From the NCBI RefSeq assembly GCF_008923365.1, contig NZ_WBMR01000016.1:1-64000 (forward strand): a stretch of 64,000 nucleotides of DNA, read 5' to 3'. This stretch comes from Actinomadura montaniterrae. GTDB lineage: Bacteria > Actinomycetota > Actinomycetes > Streptosporangiales > Streptosporangiaceae. Of this stretch, positions 1 through 7,512 are shown in pieces; positions within the stretch are counted from its first letter, which is position 1; the number at the start of each line of letters is the position of its first letter. The notes under the pieces are model-generated. The model was not told the DNA's origin, did no database searches, and worked only from the letters and a program-made list of their open reading frames with translations. A program made the translations under genes and the position numbers.

Positions 1-105
1 CGGATCGGCACGCTCGCGGCGCTGATGCTGACCGCGGCGTCGGTGATCGCCGCGATCGACGTGCTGTCCGCGCTGGTCGGCTCGCTCGCGCGGTCGGGCG
101 GTGGG
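1..105. other. Unresolved window edge beside infC
   Basis: Read on the plus strand in frame 1, this stretch has strong G/C third positions and a hydrophobic alanine/leucine-rich translation, but no stop follows before infC on the opposite strand. In most actinobacteria rpmI and rplT follow infC, and they would lie to the left. It could be intergenic or the end of an unrecognised gene; I cannot decide. Confidence 0.2.
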
Positions 106-681
106 TCAGGCCGGGCCGGTCGCCGCGTCCTGCTCGCGGCTCGCGGCGCGCTCCGCCTTGGCCTCCGCCTTCTTCTTGTGCGGACCGAGCACCATGATCA
201 TGTTTCGGCCGTCCTGCTTGGGCCGCGACTCGACGAAGCCGAGCTCCTCGACGTCGTCGGCCAGCCGCTGCAGCAGCCGGAAACCAAGCTCCGGGCGGGA
301 CTGCTCACGACCACGGAACATGATCGTGACCTTCACCTTGTCCCCGGCCTTCAGGAACCGCACCACGTGACCCTTCTTGGTCTCGTAGTCGTGCGGGTCG
401 ATCTTCGGGCGGAGCTTGATCTCCTTGATGATCGTGTGCGCCTGGTTCTTCCGCGCCTCACGCGCCTTCATCGCGGACTCGTACTTGAACTTGCCGTAGT
501 CCATGAGCTTGGCGACGGGCGGGCGCGCGGTGGGCGCCACCTCGACCAGGTCGAGGTCCGACTCACGCGCGAGTTCAAGGGCCTTGGCGATGGGCACGAT
601 GCCCACCTGTTCGCCGTTCGGGCCGACGAGCCGGACCTCGGGCACGCGAATGCGGTCGTTGATACGCGGTTCGGCGCTGAT
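106..681 (-). CDS. infC: Translation initiation factor IF-3, ATC start
   Basis: IF-3 binds the 30S subunit, checks start codon and initiator tRNA pairing, and prevents premature subunit joining. The protein matches the family throughout: the N-domain has [15 protein letters not shown], and the linker and C-domain have [16 protein letters not shown] and VTIMFRGRE. The first GTG (643-645) would cut off the conserved segment [12 protein letters not shown], which is encoded in frame just upstream. The only initiation-type codon there is ATC (679-681), placed three bases after a perfect GGAGGT. I therefore call 191 residues with an ATC start. IF-3 genes with ATT or ATC starts are known to be autoregulated, because IF-3 rejects non-canonical start codons. 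rpmI and rplT are expected to the left, outside the window. Confidence 0.95.
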   Translation of the reverse strand: MSAEPRINDRIRVPEVRLVGPNGEQVGIVPIAKALELARESDLDLVEVAPTARPPVAKLMDYGKFKYESAMKAREARKNQAHTIIKEIKLRPKIDPHDYETKKGHVVRFLKAGDKVKVTIMFRGREQSRPELGFRLLQRLADDVEELGFVESRPKQDGRNMIMVLGPHKKKAEAKAERAASREQDAATGPA

Positions 682-690
682 GGGACCTCC
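679..690 (-). promoter_or_regulatory. infC ribosome binding site and ATC start codon
   Basis: On the minus strand GGAGGT (690-685) is followed by CCC and then ATC (681-679). The codons after ATC give [11 protein letters not shown], the conserved IF-3 N-terminus. The strong Shine-Dalgarno sequence at normal spacing makes ATC the likely start and decides the gene's length. Confidence 0.75.
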
Positions 691-742
691 TTGGGGCCGT
701 TCTCAAGTTCTGGGACCGGTCGTACCCCGAGGCTCTCACGCG

Positions 743-771
743 AAAAGCCCCGCACGACTCACGTGCGGGGC
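743..771 (-). terminator. Attenuator-like hairpin in the infC leader
   Basis: Perfect 10-bp arms GCCCCGCACG (771-762) and CGTGCGGGGC (756-747) close a 5-base loop, and the minus-strand transcript then reads TTTT. This has the form of an intrinsic terminator, but it lies about 60 bases before the infC start in the direction of transcription. Premature termination of the infC leader is therefore plausible. Confidence 0.6.
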
Positions 772-960
772 CACCTTCGGTCGCCCTGGACGGCGGAACC
801 GTCCGGGGACGACGGCGAGACGAGCGCGCCGCGCCCGTTCACCGGACCGATACCCACCGGCCTCACAGCCGGTCAGGTGGGAGGTGGCCTCCGCTTGAGC
901 GCCCGGCGCGCACGACCTCATCGGTCGCGTGCACAGGGCCGGTCGGCCACCAACACTACC

Positions 961-990
961 ACCTGCGGGGCGCGTGCGCGCCCCGCAGGT
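961..990. repeat. 14-bp perfect inverted repeat, 2-base centre
   Basis: ACCTGCGGGGCGCG (961-974) pairs fully with 977-990. No T-run follows on either strand. It could be the first stem of the infC leader, a terminator without a U-tract, or a protein binding site. Confidence 0.45.
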
Positions 991-1223
991 TCCGCGTGCA
1001 CCGCGGAGTACGCCGTCCGTAGTAACCCGGCGGGGCGGTGCCGCATTCCCGGGCGCCGGTCGCTTCGCGCGCGCGGACCGGTCGCCGATCGCCGTCCGGC
1101 CGCCTTTTCCCACGTGAAGGTGAGGGTCATCTGGCTCGGCGGGCGCCTGGCACCGGACGCCCGCGTTGTTACCGTGGTGCCAGGACGGCCCGGTGGGGCC
1201 GGCGTCAGAGAGGTATTCCCGAG

Positions 1224-1721
1224 ATGCCCTCAGTCGAGACCGGTTCCCCCGGCCCCCTCACCGCCTCGCCGCCGGTCCGCCTGCAGTTCGCGCAGAAGGC
1301 GTTCATCACGGCCGGCGGCCGGCTGCTGATGGTGCGCAAGGCGGCGTCCGACCCCTTCCACCCCGGCCGCTGGGAGGTGCCCGGCGGCCGGCTGGACGTC
1401 GGCGGCGACCTGGACCTCGACGACCACATCCGGCGGGAGGTGTGGGAGGAGGTCGGCCTGAAGATCGACCCGGGGCCGCCGTTCCACCTGTGGCAGTGGT
1501 TCATGGACGACCGGTCCCCGGACGTGCGGGGCGGGCGGATCCGGGTGGTCGCGGCGGCGCGGCACTGCCGCCCGCTGACGCTCGACGTCGCGTTCGGCAA
1601 CCAGGACGAGAGCGACCATCTGGACGGATGCGCCTGGGTGCCGCTGGACGCGGTGTGCTCCTACCCGCTGATCCCGAGCCTGCGCCCGGTGGTGCGGGCG
1701 TTCCTGCCGCTCGCCCGCTGA
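1224..1721 (+). CDS. NUDIX hydrolase
   Basis: A 165-residue protein of the MutT/NUDIX family, which hydrolyses nucleoside diphosphates linked to another group. The substrate cannot be read from sequence. The fold is visible as FITAGGRLLMVRKA, then WEVPGGRLDVG, then the box core REVWEEVGL (about residues 74-82). The box is irregular: the glutamate after G-x5 is replaced and the spacing to REV is two residues longer than in the canonical motif, although the metal-binding REVxEExG is intact. The ATG at 1224 is chosen because AGAGG lies upstream and the family similarity begins soon after it. The next gene starts 7 bases after the stop, so the two are probably co-transcribed. Confidence 0.8.
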   Translation: MPSVETGSPGPLTASPPVRLQFAQKAFITAGGRLLMVRKAASDPFHPGRWEVPGGRLDVGGDLDLDDHIRREVWEEVGLKIDPGPPFHLWQWFMDDRSPDVRGGRIRVVAAARHCRPLTLDVAFGNQDESDHLDGCAWVPLDAVCSYPLIPSLRPVVRAFLPLAR

Positions 1722-1728
1722 CCGCGGG

Positions 1729-2685
1729 ATGGACGCGGACGGGCGCTGGAGCGGGGGCGCCTCCCCTGCCTGCGGGCCCGGCCTCGACGCGACGGGCCGG
1801 CGCCGCTTCTCCCTGTTCGTGATCGGCGACGTGCGGATCGAGGTGCGGGCGGCTCTGGACGGCGTCCGGTTCGGGGAGCTGACCGCCGACCGGCTCTGTT
1901 ACGCGCCGGCGCGCGCGCTGGTCGCGGGGACGGCGGTGAACCTGGCCCGGTGCGCGGTGGCCCGCTTCCGCCGGGTGAGCGTGCTGGCGAAGATCGGGGA
2001 CGACGGGTTCACGCCGGTGATCCGGCGGGAGCTGCGCCGGATCGGCGCCCGGGACCGGCTGCGGGTCGAGCCGGGCGCGCCGAACGGGGTGACGGTGATG
2101 CTGCGCGACGGGCCGGCGGGCGGCGGGCCGGGGGTGCGGCTGCTGGTGGCCGACCAGGACGCGCCGGGCCGCCGGCTCACCGAGTCGGAGGTCCGCTCGG
2201 CGGCGCGCGCGATCGGCCGGGCGGACGTGCTGTTCCTGGACGGATATTCGCTGCTGTCGCCGGTCTCGCGGGCGGCGCTGCGGGCGGCGGCGGACACGGC
2301 GCGCGAGGCGGGGACGGCGGTGGCGTTCGATTTGGTCCCGCACGACATCGACGCGCGGCTTCCGGCGGCGGACGTGCTGCCGCTGCTGTCGGCCGTGGAT
2401 CTGGTGATCGCGGAGGTGCCGACGCTGGCGCGGCTGCTCGGCCGGGAGGTGCCCGCCGGGGCGGACGAGGTGCGGGCGCTGGCGCGCGCGCTGGACGACC
2501 TGGTCCCGGGGACTCCGCTGTGGCTGCTGCGCTTCGGCCCGACCCAGCTGGAGCGGGTGCTGGCCTACCAGCGGGAACTGCTGCTGATGGAGTACGAGAC
2601 CGGGTACCGGGACGGGGACGCGCGTGCCGGGTTCGGTGACCGCCTGGCGGCGTGGGAGCTTCACCAATGGCTGTCGTCACGGTGA
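1729..2685 (+). CDS. PfkB-family carbohydrate kinase-like protein
   Basis: A 318-residue protein resembling ribokinase/PfkB sugar kinases, which phosphorylate sugars or nucleosides with ATP. Visible signs are the N-terminal strand FVIGDVRIEV, the segment GTAVNLARCAVARF with VSVLAKIGDDGFTPVIRREL (first PfkB signature region), VLFLDGYSLLS, VAFDLVPHD, and a C-terminal AGFGDRLAAW in place of the usual GAGDAF. The aspartate corresponding to the catalytic base is kept, but the surrounding anion-hole residues are degenerate, so substrate and activity are uncertain. The gene follows the NUDIX gene by 7 bases without a clear ribosome binding site. Its 3' end overlaps the convergent HIT gene by 25 bases. 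Confidence 0.65.
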   Translation: MDADGRWSGGASPACGPGLDATGRRRFSLFVIGDVRIEVRAALDGVRFGELTADRLCYAPARALVAGTAVNLARCAVARFRRVSVLAKIGDDGFTPVIRRELRRIGARDRLRVEPGAPNGVTVMLRDGPAGGGPGVRLLVADQDAPGRRLTESEVRSAARAIGRADVLFLDGYSLLSPVSRAALRAAADTAREAGTAVAFDLVPHDIDARLPAADVLPLLSAVDLVIAEVPTLARLLGREVPAGADEVRALARALDDLVPGTPLWLLRFGPTQLERVLAYQRELLLMEYETGYRDGDARAGFGDRLAAWELHQWLSSR

Positions 2686-3395
2686 TCGTGTAGGGACGGG
2701 TCGTCGAGGGCGGCAGCCGCGCGGCGCAGCGTCCGCAGGGTCCGCAGGAACCGCCGGCGGCTTTCGGGGAGGCCGAACATCTCCTGCCAGCGCCACGTCC
2801 CGGCCGTCCCGAGCACACTCCCGCTTTCGAGGGCTGTGATGACGGCCCAGCGCAGGAACTGGCCGCGTACCCCGTCGCCCGGATGGACGGTCGCCGTCCC
2901 CCGCTCCTCGATGAGCAAGTAGGAGCGTCCGGTGCGGAAGCGGGCGCGGACCGCCGCGTGCCCGGCGGTGGCGCCCGGCAGGCCCCGCCGCTCGACCACG
3001 TCGCGGACGCCCGGCGTCCCCGGAAGGAAGTGCCAGTGCGCGTGGTCGATGCAGGCGCCGCCGCCCTGCGGCAGCGCGGGCCCGTGCTCGAAGAGCAGCA
3101 GCTCACCGGTCCCGTAGGCGTGCCGGTAGAGGAGGGCGACGCGGTCGCGCCAGCGCAGGGCCCCGGCCCACAGCCGTTCGTCGAAGTCGCCCGCGCACTG
3201 GCGGTGCTCGCGCGTGACGAGGAGGAGGTGCCCGTCGGCGAGCGGCGCGACGTCCGGCATCAGCAGGAAGTCGCGGTCCCGGGCGAGGACGGACGGCTCG
3301 CCCGGCAGCCCGGCCATGGCGTTGATCCGGAACCGGAGGGGCGGGCACAGCACGCACTCGGGGCCGGGCTCGTCCTGCACCGATGGCTCGGCCAA
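2661..3395 (-). CDS. HIT-superfamily nucleotide hydrolase/transferase-like protein
   Basis: A 244-residue protein with a CxxC pair (CVLC) near the N-terminus and the histidine-triad segment IDHAHWHFLPG at about residues 116-126. It also carries DFLLMPDVAPLADGHLLLVTREH, typical of HIT/GalT-like enzymes that transfer or hydrolyse nucleotidyl groups. The substrate is unknown. The frame is open far upstream, so the start must be chosen. TTG at 3393-3395 sits just after GGAGGAGG; GTG at 3408-3410 is the alternative but has no ribosome binding site. The gene is divergent from the prenyltransferase-like gene and convergent with the PfkB-like gene. It is unrelated in context to the second HIT gene at 46.9 kb. 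Confidence 0.7.
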   Translation of the reverse strand: MAEPSVQDEPGPECVLCPPLRFRINAMAGLPGEPSVLARDRDFLLMPDVAPLADGHLLLVTREHRQCAGDFDERLWAGALRWRDRVALLYRHAYGTGELLLFEHGPALPQGGGACIDHAHWHFLPGTPGVRDVVERRGLPGATAGHAAVRARFRTGRSYLLIEERGTATVHPGDGVRGQFLRWAVITALESGSVLGTAGTWRWQEMFGLPESRRRFLRTLRTLRRAAAALDDPSLHDHRDDSHW

Positions 3396-3548
3396 CGCCT
3401 CCTCCAGCACACGGGGACGCACGGGCGGTCGCTTCCAGCGTGCCCGCCGCGCCGCGCCGGCGATCTGTGCGGGCGCGGCCACAGACCCGGGACCCGCGGG
3501 GTACAAAACATGGCCAAATGGGCACATATGGGGATAGAAGGCAGCACC

Positions 3549-4928
3549 GTGAACCAGACCCCACAGCCCCCCGCACCGGCGCCCCGCGCCGGCCCGTCCG
3601 CCGCCGCGCCCTCCGGCGCCCCCGCCGCCCCCGCCATCGACATGGCGGTGCTCGAAGCCCGGCTCAACGAGTCCCTGGACGTCCTGCGCGACACCTACGC
3701 GCCCGCGTCCGGCAGCGGCGGCGGCTGGTACCACGAGCTGGCCCGGCCCGAGCCCGGCACCACCGCGACGGCGCTCGGGCTGCTCGCGTTCGTGGAGGCG
3801 GGCCGCCCGTTCGAGCACTTCGACGAGGGCCTGGCCTTCCTCGCCGAACGGCAGGCGGTGTCCGCCGACGCGCTGCGCGACGGCGGCTGGGCGACCCGGA
3901 CCAGCCTCGGCATGCCCGTGGTCGAGGCGACCGGATGGATCGCGCGGTTCCTCGCCCGCGCCCGCTGCGACCTGCGCGAAGACGCCCCGGACCTGCGGCG
4001 CGCCTACCGGTGGCTGCTGCGCAACCAGAACCCCGACGGCGGCTGGGGCTCGCTGTACGGCTGCGCGTCCCGCGTGTGGCAGACGTGCCTGGCGCTGCGC
4101 GCGCTCGCCCAGCTCAACCCGTACGACCCCGCGGTGGACCGGGGCGTGGAGTGGCTGACCGCCGACCGGACGGCGCACCGGCCCGCGTGGGGACCGGTGC
4201 CGGCGGCCGCGCCGACCGTGACGCACACCGCGTTCGTCCTGGTGACCCTCGCCGAGGCGCGGCCGGGCCTGCGGACCGAGCGGCTCCTGGACGCCCACGA
4301 CTGGCTGCTCGCCCACCTCGACCCCGACGACGACCACACCTGGATCGAGACCTACGAGGTGTCCCCGCACGGGCTCGGCTCCCGGCCGGTGTGGCGGCTC
4401 GCCCTGTGGCACTACGGCCTGCCGATCGCGCTGACCGCGCTGCTGCGGGACCCGCGGGGCCCGCACGGGCCGACGATCGCCCGCGCGTTCCGGACGCTGG
4501 TGCGCGGCGAGGCCGCCGACCCGCGCCTCAACGGCCCGCCGGGCGGCGGCCGCACCTCGCTGTGGACGCTGTGGTGGCGGCTGGAGACGCTGATCGCGCT
4601 CACCCGCGTCCCGCTCGCCGGGAGCGCGGACGTGCTGCACTGGTTCCCGGACGCGACGGTCGTGCAGCGCGCCCACGCGCGCGAGCGGCCGGTGGCGGCG
4701 CTGCTGCCGCACCGCCGGCTCGTCGACCCGGTGGCGCTGGTGCGGCGGCACTGGTCGGCGCTGGTGCTCGGGTTCGTCTGCCTGTCCAGCGCGTTCGGCG
4801 TCACGCTCGGCGCGTGGGGGTGGCGCGACTTCTGGCTGAGCGTGATCGTGCCGATCGTGCTGGCCGGCGTGGACGAGTCGCTGAAGCGGCGGCGGACGCC
4901 GCGCGGCCCGCCGCCGGCGGCCCCCTAG
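3549..4928 (+). CDS. Prenyltransferase/squalene-cyclase-like repeat membrane protein
   Basis: A 459-residue protein. A Pro/Ala-rich N-terminus of about 30 residues is followed by alpha-alpha barrel repeats of the prenyltransferase/squalene oxidase type: GGWYHEL, GGWATRTSLG, and a clear QW-like NQNPDGGWGSLYG near residues 158-170. It ends in two hydrophobic segments (about 403-425 and 428-442) and a basic tail, so it is probably membrane-anchored. A DPDD string occurs near residue 257, but its setting does not resemble the DxDD acid motif of class II cyclases, so catalysis is doubtful. GTG at 3549 is preferred because GAAGG lies 7 bases upstream; in-frame ATGs at 3510 and 3528 are alternatives. 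The 3' end overlaps convergent aroE by 4 bases. Confidence 0.6.
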   Translation: MNQTPQPPAPAPRAGPSAAAPSGAPAAPAIDMAVLEARLNESLDVLRDTYAPASGSGGGWYHELARPEPGTTATALGLLAFVEAGRPFEHFDEGLAFLAERQAVSADALRDGGWATRTSLGMPVVEATGWIARFLARARCDLREDAPDLRRAYRWLLRNQNPDGGWGSLYGCASRVWQTCLALRALAQLNPYDPAVDRGVEWLTADRTAHRPAWGPVPAAAPTVTHTAFVLVTLAEARPGLRTERLLDAHDWLLAHLDPDDDHTWIETYEVSPHGLGSRPVWRLALWHYGLPIALTALLRDPRGPHGPTIARAFRTLVRGEAADPRLNGPPGGGRTSLWTLWWRLETLIALTRVPLAGSADVLHWFPDATVVQRAHARERPVAALLPHRRLVDPVALVRRHWSALVLGFVCLSSAFGVTLGAWGWRDFWLSVIVPIVLAGVDESLKRRRTPRGPPPAAP

Positions 4929-5788
4929 CCGCTGGTGGTGGCGGCGCGGCGGGCCAGCTCCGCCTCGCCGGCGCCGCGCATCGCCGCCACGGGGACGTCG
5001 TCGCGGCCGGTCATCAGCTCGACCTGCCGGACGGCCTGGTGCAGCAGCATCGCGAAGCCGCCGACGACCGTGCCGCCCGCGCGCTCCACGGCCGCGGCGA
5101 GCGCCGTCGGCCACGGTGCGTACACCACGTCGAACAGCGCGGCGCCGGACGCCGCGACCGGCCCGGCGAAGGCGTCGGCGGCCCGTCCCGGCAGGGTCGA
5201 CACGACCAGCCCGGCGGGCAGGTGGTCGGCGAACCGGTCGAGGGTGACGACCCGCACGGCCAGCCCGCAGCGCTCGCCGACCTCGGCCGCCTCCGACGCC
5301 CGGCCCGGGTCGCGGACCGCGAGGACCGCCGCGTCCAGGCCCAACTCGGCGAGCGCGGCCAGCGCCGACGCGGCCGTCGCACCGCCGCCGAGCACCACCG
5401 CGGGCCCGGGCGAGCCGAGGCCCGCCTCACCGAGTGCGGTGACGATGCCGTACACGTCGGTGTTCTCGGCGTGCCGGCGGCCGTCGCGGAAGACGAGCGT
5501 GTTGGCGCCGCCGACCCGTTCCGCCAGGTCCGACACCGAGTCGGCGAGCTTCAGCGCGACCCGCTTCAGCGGCATCGTCAGCGACAGGCCCGCCCACTCG
5601 GGGCCGAGGCCGTCCAGCAGCCGGGCGAGGCCGTCCTCGCCGCACTCGACGGCGTCGTAGCGCCAGCCGTCCAGGCCCATCGCCGCGTACGCCGCCCGGT
5701 GCAGCACCGGCGACAGCGAATGCGCGATCGGCGATCCCAGCACGGCGGCGCGCCGCACCTCACCCACCTGCCCGCTCCGATCCGTCAC
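4925..5788 (-). CDS. aroE: Shikimate dehydrogenase (AroE type)
   Basis: This enzyme reduces 3-dehydroshikimate to shikimate with NADPH in chorismate biosynthesis. The 287 residues show the substrate site (GSPIAHSLSPVLHRAAY, with SLSP), LSLTMPLKR with the catalytic lysine, GGANTLVF and the NTDVYG aspartate. The nucleotide-binding loop follows as VVLGGGATAASALAAL. The C-terminal GGFAMLLHQAVRQVELMTG is also typical. The GTG start lies 3 bases after the mltG stop, so ruvX-mltG-aroE form one operon, the arrangement I recall from mycobacteria. Confidence 0.9.
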   Translation of the reverse strand: MTDRSGQVGEVRRAAVLGSPIAHSLSPVLHRAAYAAMGLDGWRYDAVECGEDGLARLLDGLGPEWAGLSLTMPLKRVALKLADSVSDLAERVGGANTLVFRDGRRHAENTDVYGIVTALGEAGLGSPGPAVVLGGGATAASALAALAELGLDAAVLAVRDPGRASEAAEVGERCGLAVRVVTLDRFADHLPAGLVVSTLPGRAADAFAGPVAASGAALFDVVYAPWPTALAAAVERAGGTVVGGFAMLLHQAVRQVELMTGRDDVPVAAMRGAGEAELARRAATTSG

Positions 5789-5791
5789 GCG

Positions 5792-6961
5792 TCAGCCGTT
5801 CGGGTGCTTCTTCTGCCACTCGCGGAACTCCTGCTCCAGCTTCTGGCGCTCCGCGTCGGTGGTGGCGAACTTCGTGACCTTGTGGGTGGGGTCGGTGGCC
5901 ACGAAGTACAGCCAGTCCCCGGACGCGGGCGACAGCGCGGCCTCGATCGCGTCCGGGCCGGGGTTGCAGATCGGCCCGGGCGGCAGGCCCTTGTGCTTGT
6001 AGGTGTTGTACGGCGAATCGACCTGGAGGTCCCGGTTCCGCACGTCCAGCGTGCGCTTGTTCAGCGCGTACAGGACGGTCGTGTCGAACTGCAGCGCCAT
6101 CCCGGCCTTCACCCGGTTGTAGATGACCCGGGAGATCTTCGGCAGGTCGCTCGGCTTGCCGCCCTCCGCCTGCGCGAGGCTGGCCAGCGTCAGCACCTTC
6201 AGCGGGCTGAGGCCCGCCTCCTTCGCCTTGCCCTCCAGGTCGGAGCTGCTCGCCTCCTTGTTGAACGCGTCGACCATCTGCTGGACGATCTTCCGCGCCG
6301 ACCCGTTCGGGTCGAGGTCGTAACGGCCCGGGTACAGGAAGCCCTCCAGGTTCCCGCCCGCGTACGAGGGCAGCCCGAGGCCGCTGGTGTTCTTCGCGAC
6401 GGCCTGGAAGTCCCGGACGGGGATGCCGGTCTTCTTCGACAGCAGCTGGAAGACCTCGATGGCGCGCTTGCCCTCCGGGATGGAGATCTGGTTCCCGGCC
6501 CGCGACTTCGGGTCCAGCAGCAGCGCCATCGCCGCCTTCGACGACATCTGGAGCCGCATCTGGTAGAAGCCCGGCTGGATGCTGGAGGCGCGCGTCTCGG
6601 CGTTGTAGACCTTCACGAACGCGCGGGTGCTCTTGACGACGCGGTGCTCCTGCAGCGTCGCCGCGATCACCGCGCCGCTCGCGCCGTCCTTCACCTGGAC
6701 CGTGACATTGCCGGTGCCGGAACCGGAGTAGTCCGGCGGATGCAGCCGGTTGTCCAGGATCGCGACGCCGAACACGCCCGCGGTGCCGAACACCGCGACG
6801 ATGAACGCCAGCGCGAACAGGAACGCCGCGCGGCCGCTGCGGCGGCGGCGCTTCTGCCGCTTGCGGGCGCGCCGCTGGTCCCGCCTGCTCGGCGGCTCCT
6901 GCGGCTGCCCCTCCTCGTACGGATCACCGTACGGATCGGAGAAAAGGTCCAAATCGTTCAT
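5792..6961 (-). CDS. mltG: Endolytic murein transglycosylase MltG
   Basis: A 389-residue type II membrane protein that cleaves nascent peptidoglycan glycan strands and is thought to set their length. It has a charged cytoplasmic N-terminus (RRDQRRARKRQKRRRRSGR), one transmembrane helix at about 44-68, a LysM-like region around residues 90-170, and the catalytic YceG domain. The segment LTLASLAQAEGG contains the expected catalytic glutamate; SRVIYNRVKAGMALQFDTTVLYAL, GLPPGPICNPG and WLYFVA are all family landmarks. The ATG at 6959-6961 overlaps the ruvX stop (ATGA) and follows GGGGGAG, so translation is coupled. Confidence 0.92.
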   Translation of the reverse strand: MNDLDLFSDPYGDPYEEGQPQEPPSRRDQRRARKRQKRRRRSGRAAFLFALAFIVAVFGTAGVFGVAILDNRLHPPDYSGSGTGNVTVQVKDGASGAVIAATLQEHRVVKSTRAFVKVYNAETRASSIQPGFYQMRLQMSSKAAMALLLDPKSRAGNQISIPEGKRAIEVFQLLSKKTGIPVRDFQAVAKNTSGLGLPSYAGGNLEGFLYPGRYDLDPNGSARKIVQQMVDAFNKEASSSDLEGKAKEAGLSPLKVLTLASLAQAEGGKPSDLPKISRVIYNRVKAGMALQFDTTVLYALNKRTLDVRNRDLQVDSPYNTYKHKGLPPGPICNPGPDAIEAALSPASGDWLYFVATDPTHKVTKFATTDAERQKLEQEFREWQKKHPNG

Positions 6962-7416
6962 GAGCTCCCCCGGACGATCTCGCCTGGGGGGCGCCCGGTC
7001 AACCGTTCCCCGTCCAGGGCCGCTTGAAGCAGGACCGCGGCCGCGGCCTGATCGACGACCTTGCGGCGGGCCTGACCGCGCACTCCCCCCGCCCGCAGCC
7101 CGCTCTCGGCCGTGACGGTGGTGAGCCGCTCGTCGTACAGCCGGACCGCCTCCGGGGGAAGGCGGTCCGCCAGCCGCGCGGCGAACTTGCGCGCCGACTG
7201 CGCCGCCGGGCCCTCCCGGCCCGACAGCGACGTCGGCAGCCCGACGACCACCTCGATCGCCTCGTGCTCGGCGACGAGCTCGACCAGCCGGTCGATGTCG
7301 CCCCTGCCGCTCTTCACGGTCTCCAGGGGGGACGCGAGGATCCCGCCGGGATCGCACCGGGCAACGCCCACCCGGACGCTTCCCACGTCCACCCCGAGCC
7401 GCACGCCCTGCCTCAT
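6958..7416 (-). CDS. ruvX: Putative Holliday junction resolvase / pre-16S rRNA nuclease YqgF
   Basis: A 152-residue RNase H-fold nuclease of the YqgF/RuvX family, implicated in 16S rRNA 5' end maturation and, by fold, in junction resolution. Conserved acidic motifs are visible: LGVDVGSVRVGVA at the N-terminus, VVVGLPTSLSG, YDERLTT and VVDQAAAAVLLQAAL. It is the first gene of the ruvX-mltG-aroE run and lies about 95 bases downstream of alaS on the same strand. Confidence 0.9.
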   Translation of the reverse strand: MRQGVRLGVDVGSVRVGVARCDPGGILASPLETVKSGRGDIDRLVELVAEHEAIEVVVGLPTSLSGREGPAAQSARKFAARLADRLPPEAVRLYDERLTTVTAESGLRAGGVRGQARRKVVDQAAAAVLLQAALDGERLTGRPPGEIVRGSS

Positions 7417-7512
7417 CGTCCCGCTCCGCTCCGCGGTGCGGGACGCCCTGCGGGGGGCGCCGCGTCGGTCACGAACCTCATGACGCGCCGCCCCTTAACC
7501 CGCCCGCGGGGC

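Larger units (their letters stand above)
691..1223. other. Divergent intergenic region: infC leader and NUDIX upstream
   Basis: About 530 bases lie between the divergent infC and NUDIX genes, and I see no protein gene in them. On the minus side they hold a terminator-like hairpin (743-771) and, further upstream, a region rich in short pairing segments (about 840-940). A 14-bp perfect inverted repeat lies at 961-990. A TAGTGT box (958-953 on the minus strand) could be a -10, but no convincing -35 accompanies it. The structure suggests a long regulated infC 5' leader. Confidence 0.4.

Noticed and set aside
918..960. Small frame GTG...TGA in the infC leader (ADRPCARDR) as a leader peptide
   Set aside because: The TAGTGT box is too close to its start for a leaderless mRNA, there is no ribosome binding site, and no amino acid bias relates to IF-3.
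4310..4335. DPDD in the cyclase-like protein as a class II terpene cyclase acid motif
   Set aside because: The surrounding residues do not match the DxDD-Thr-Ala context of squalene-hopene or diterpene cyclases.
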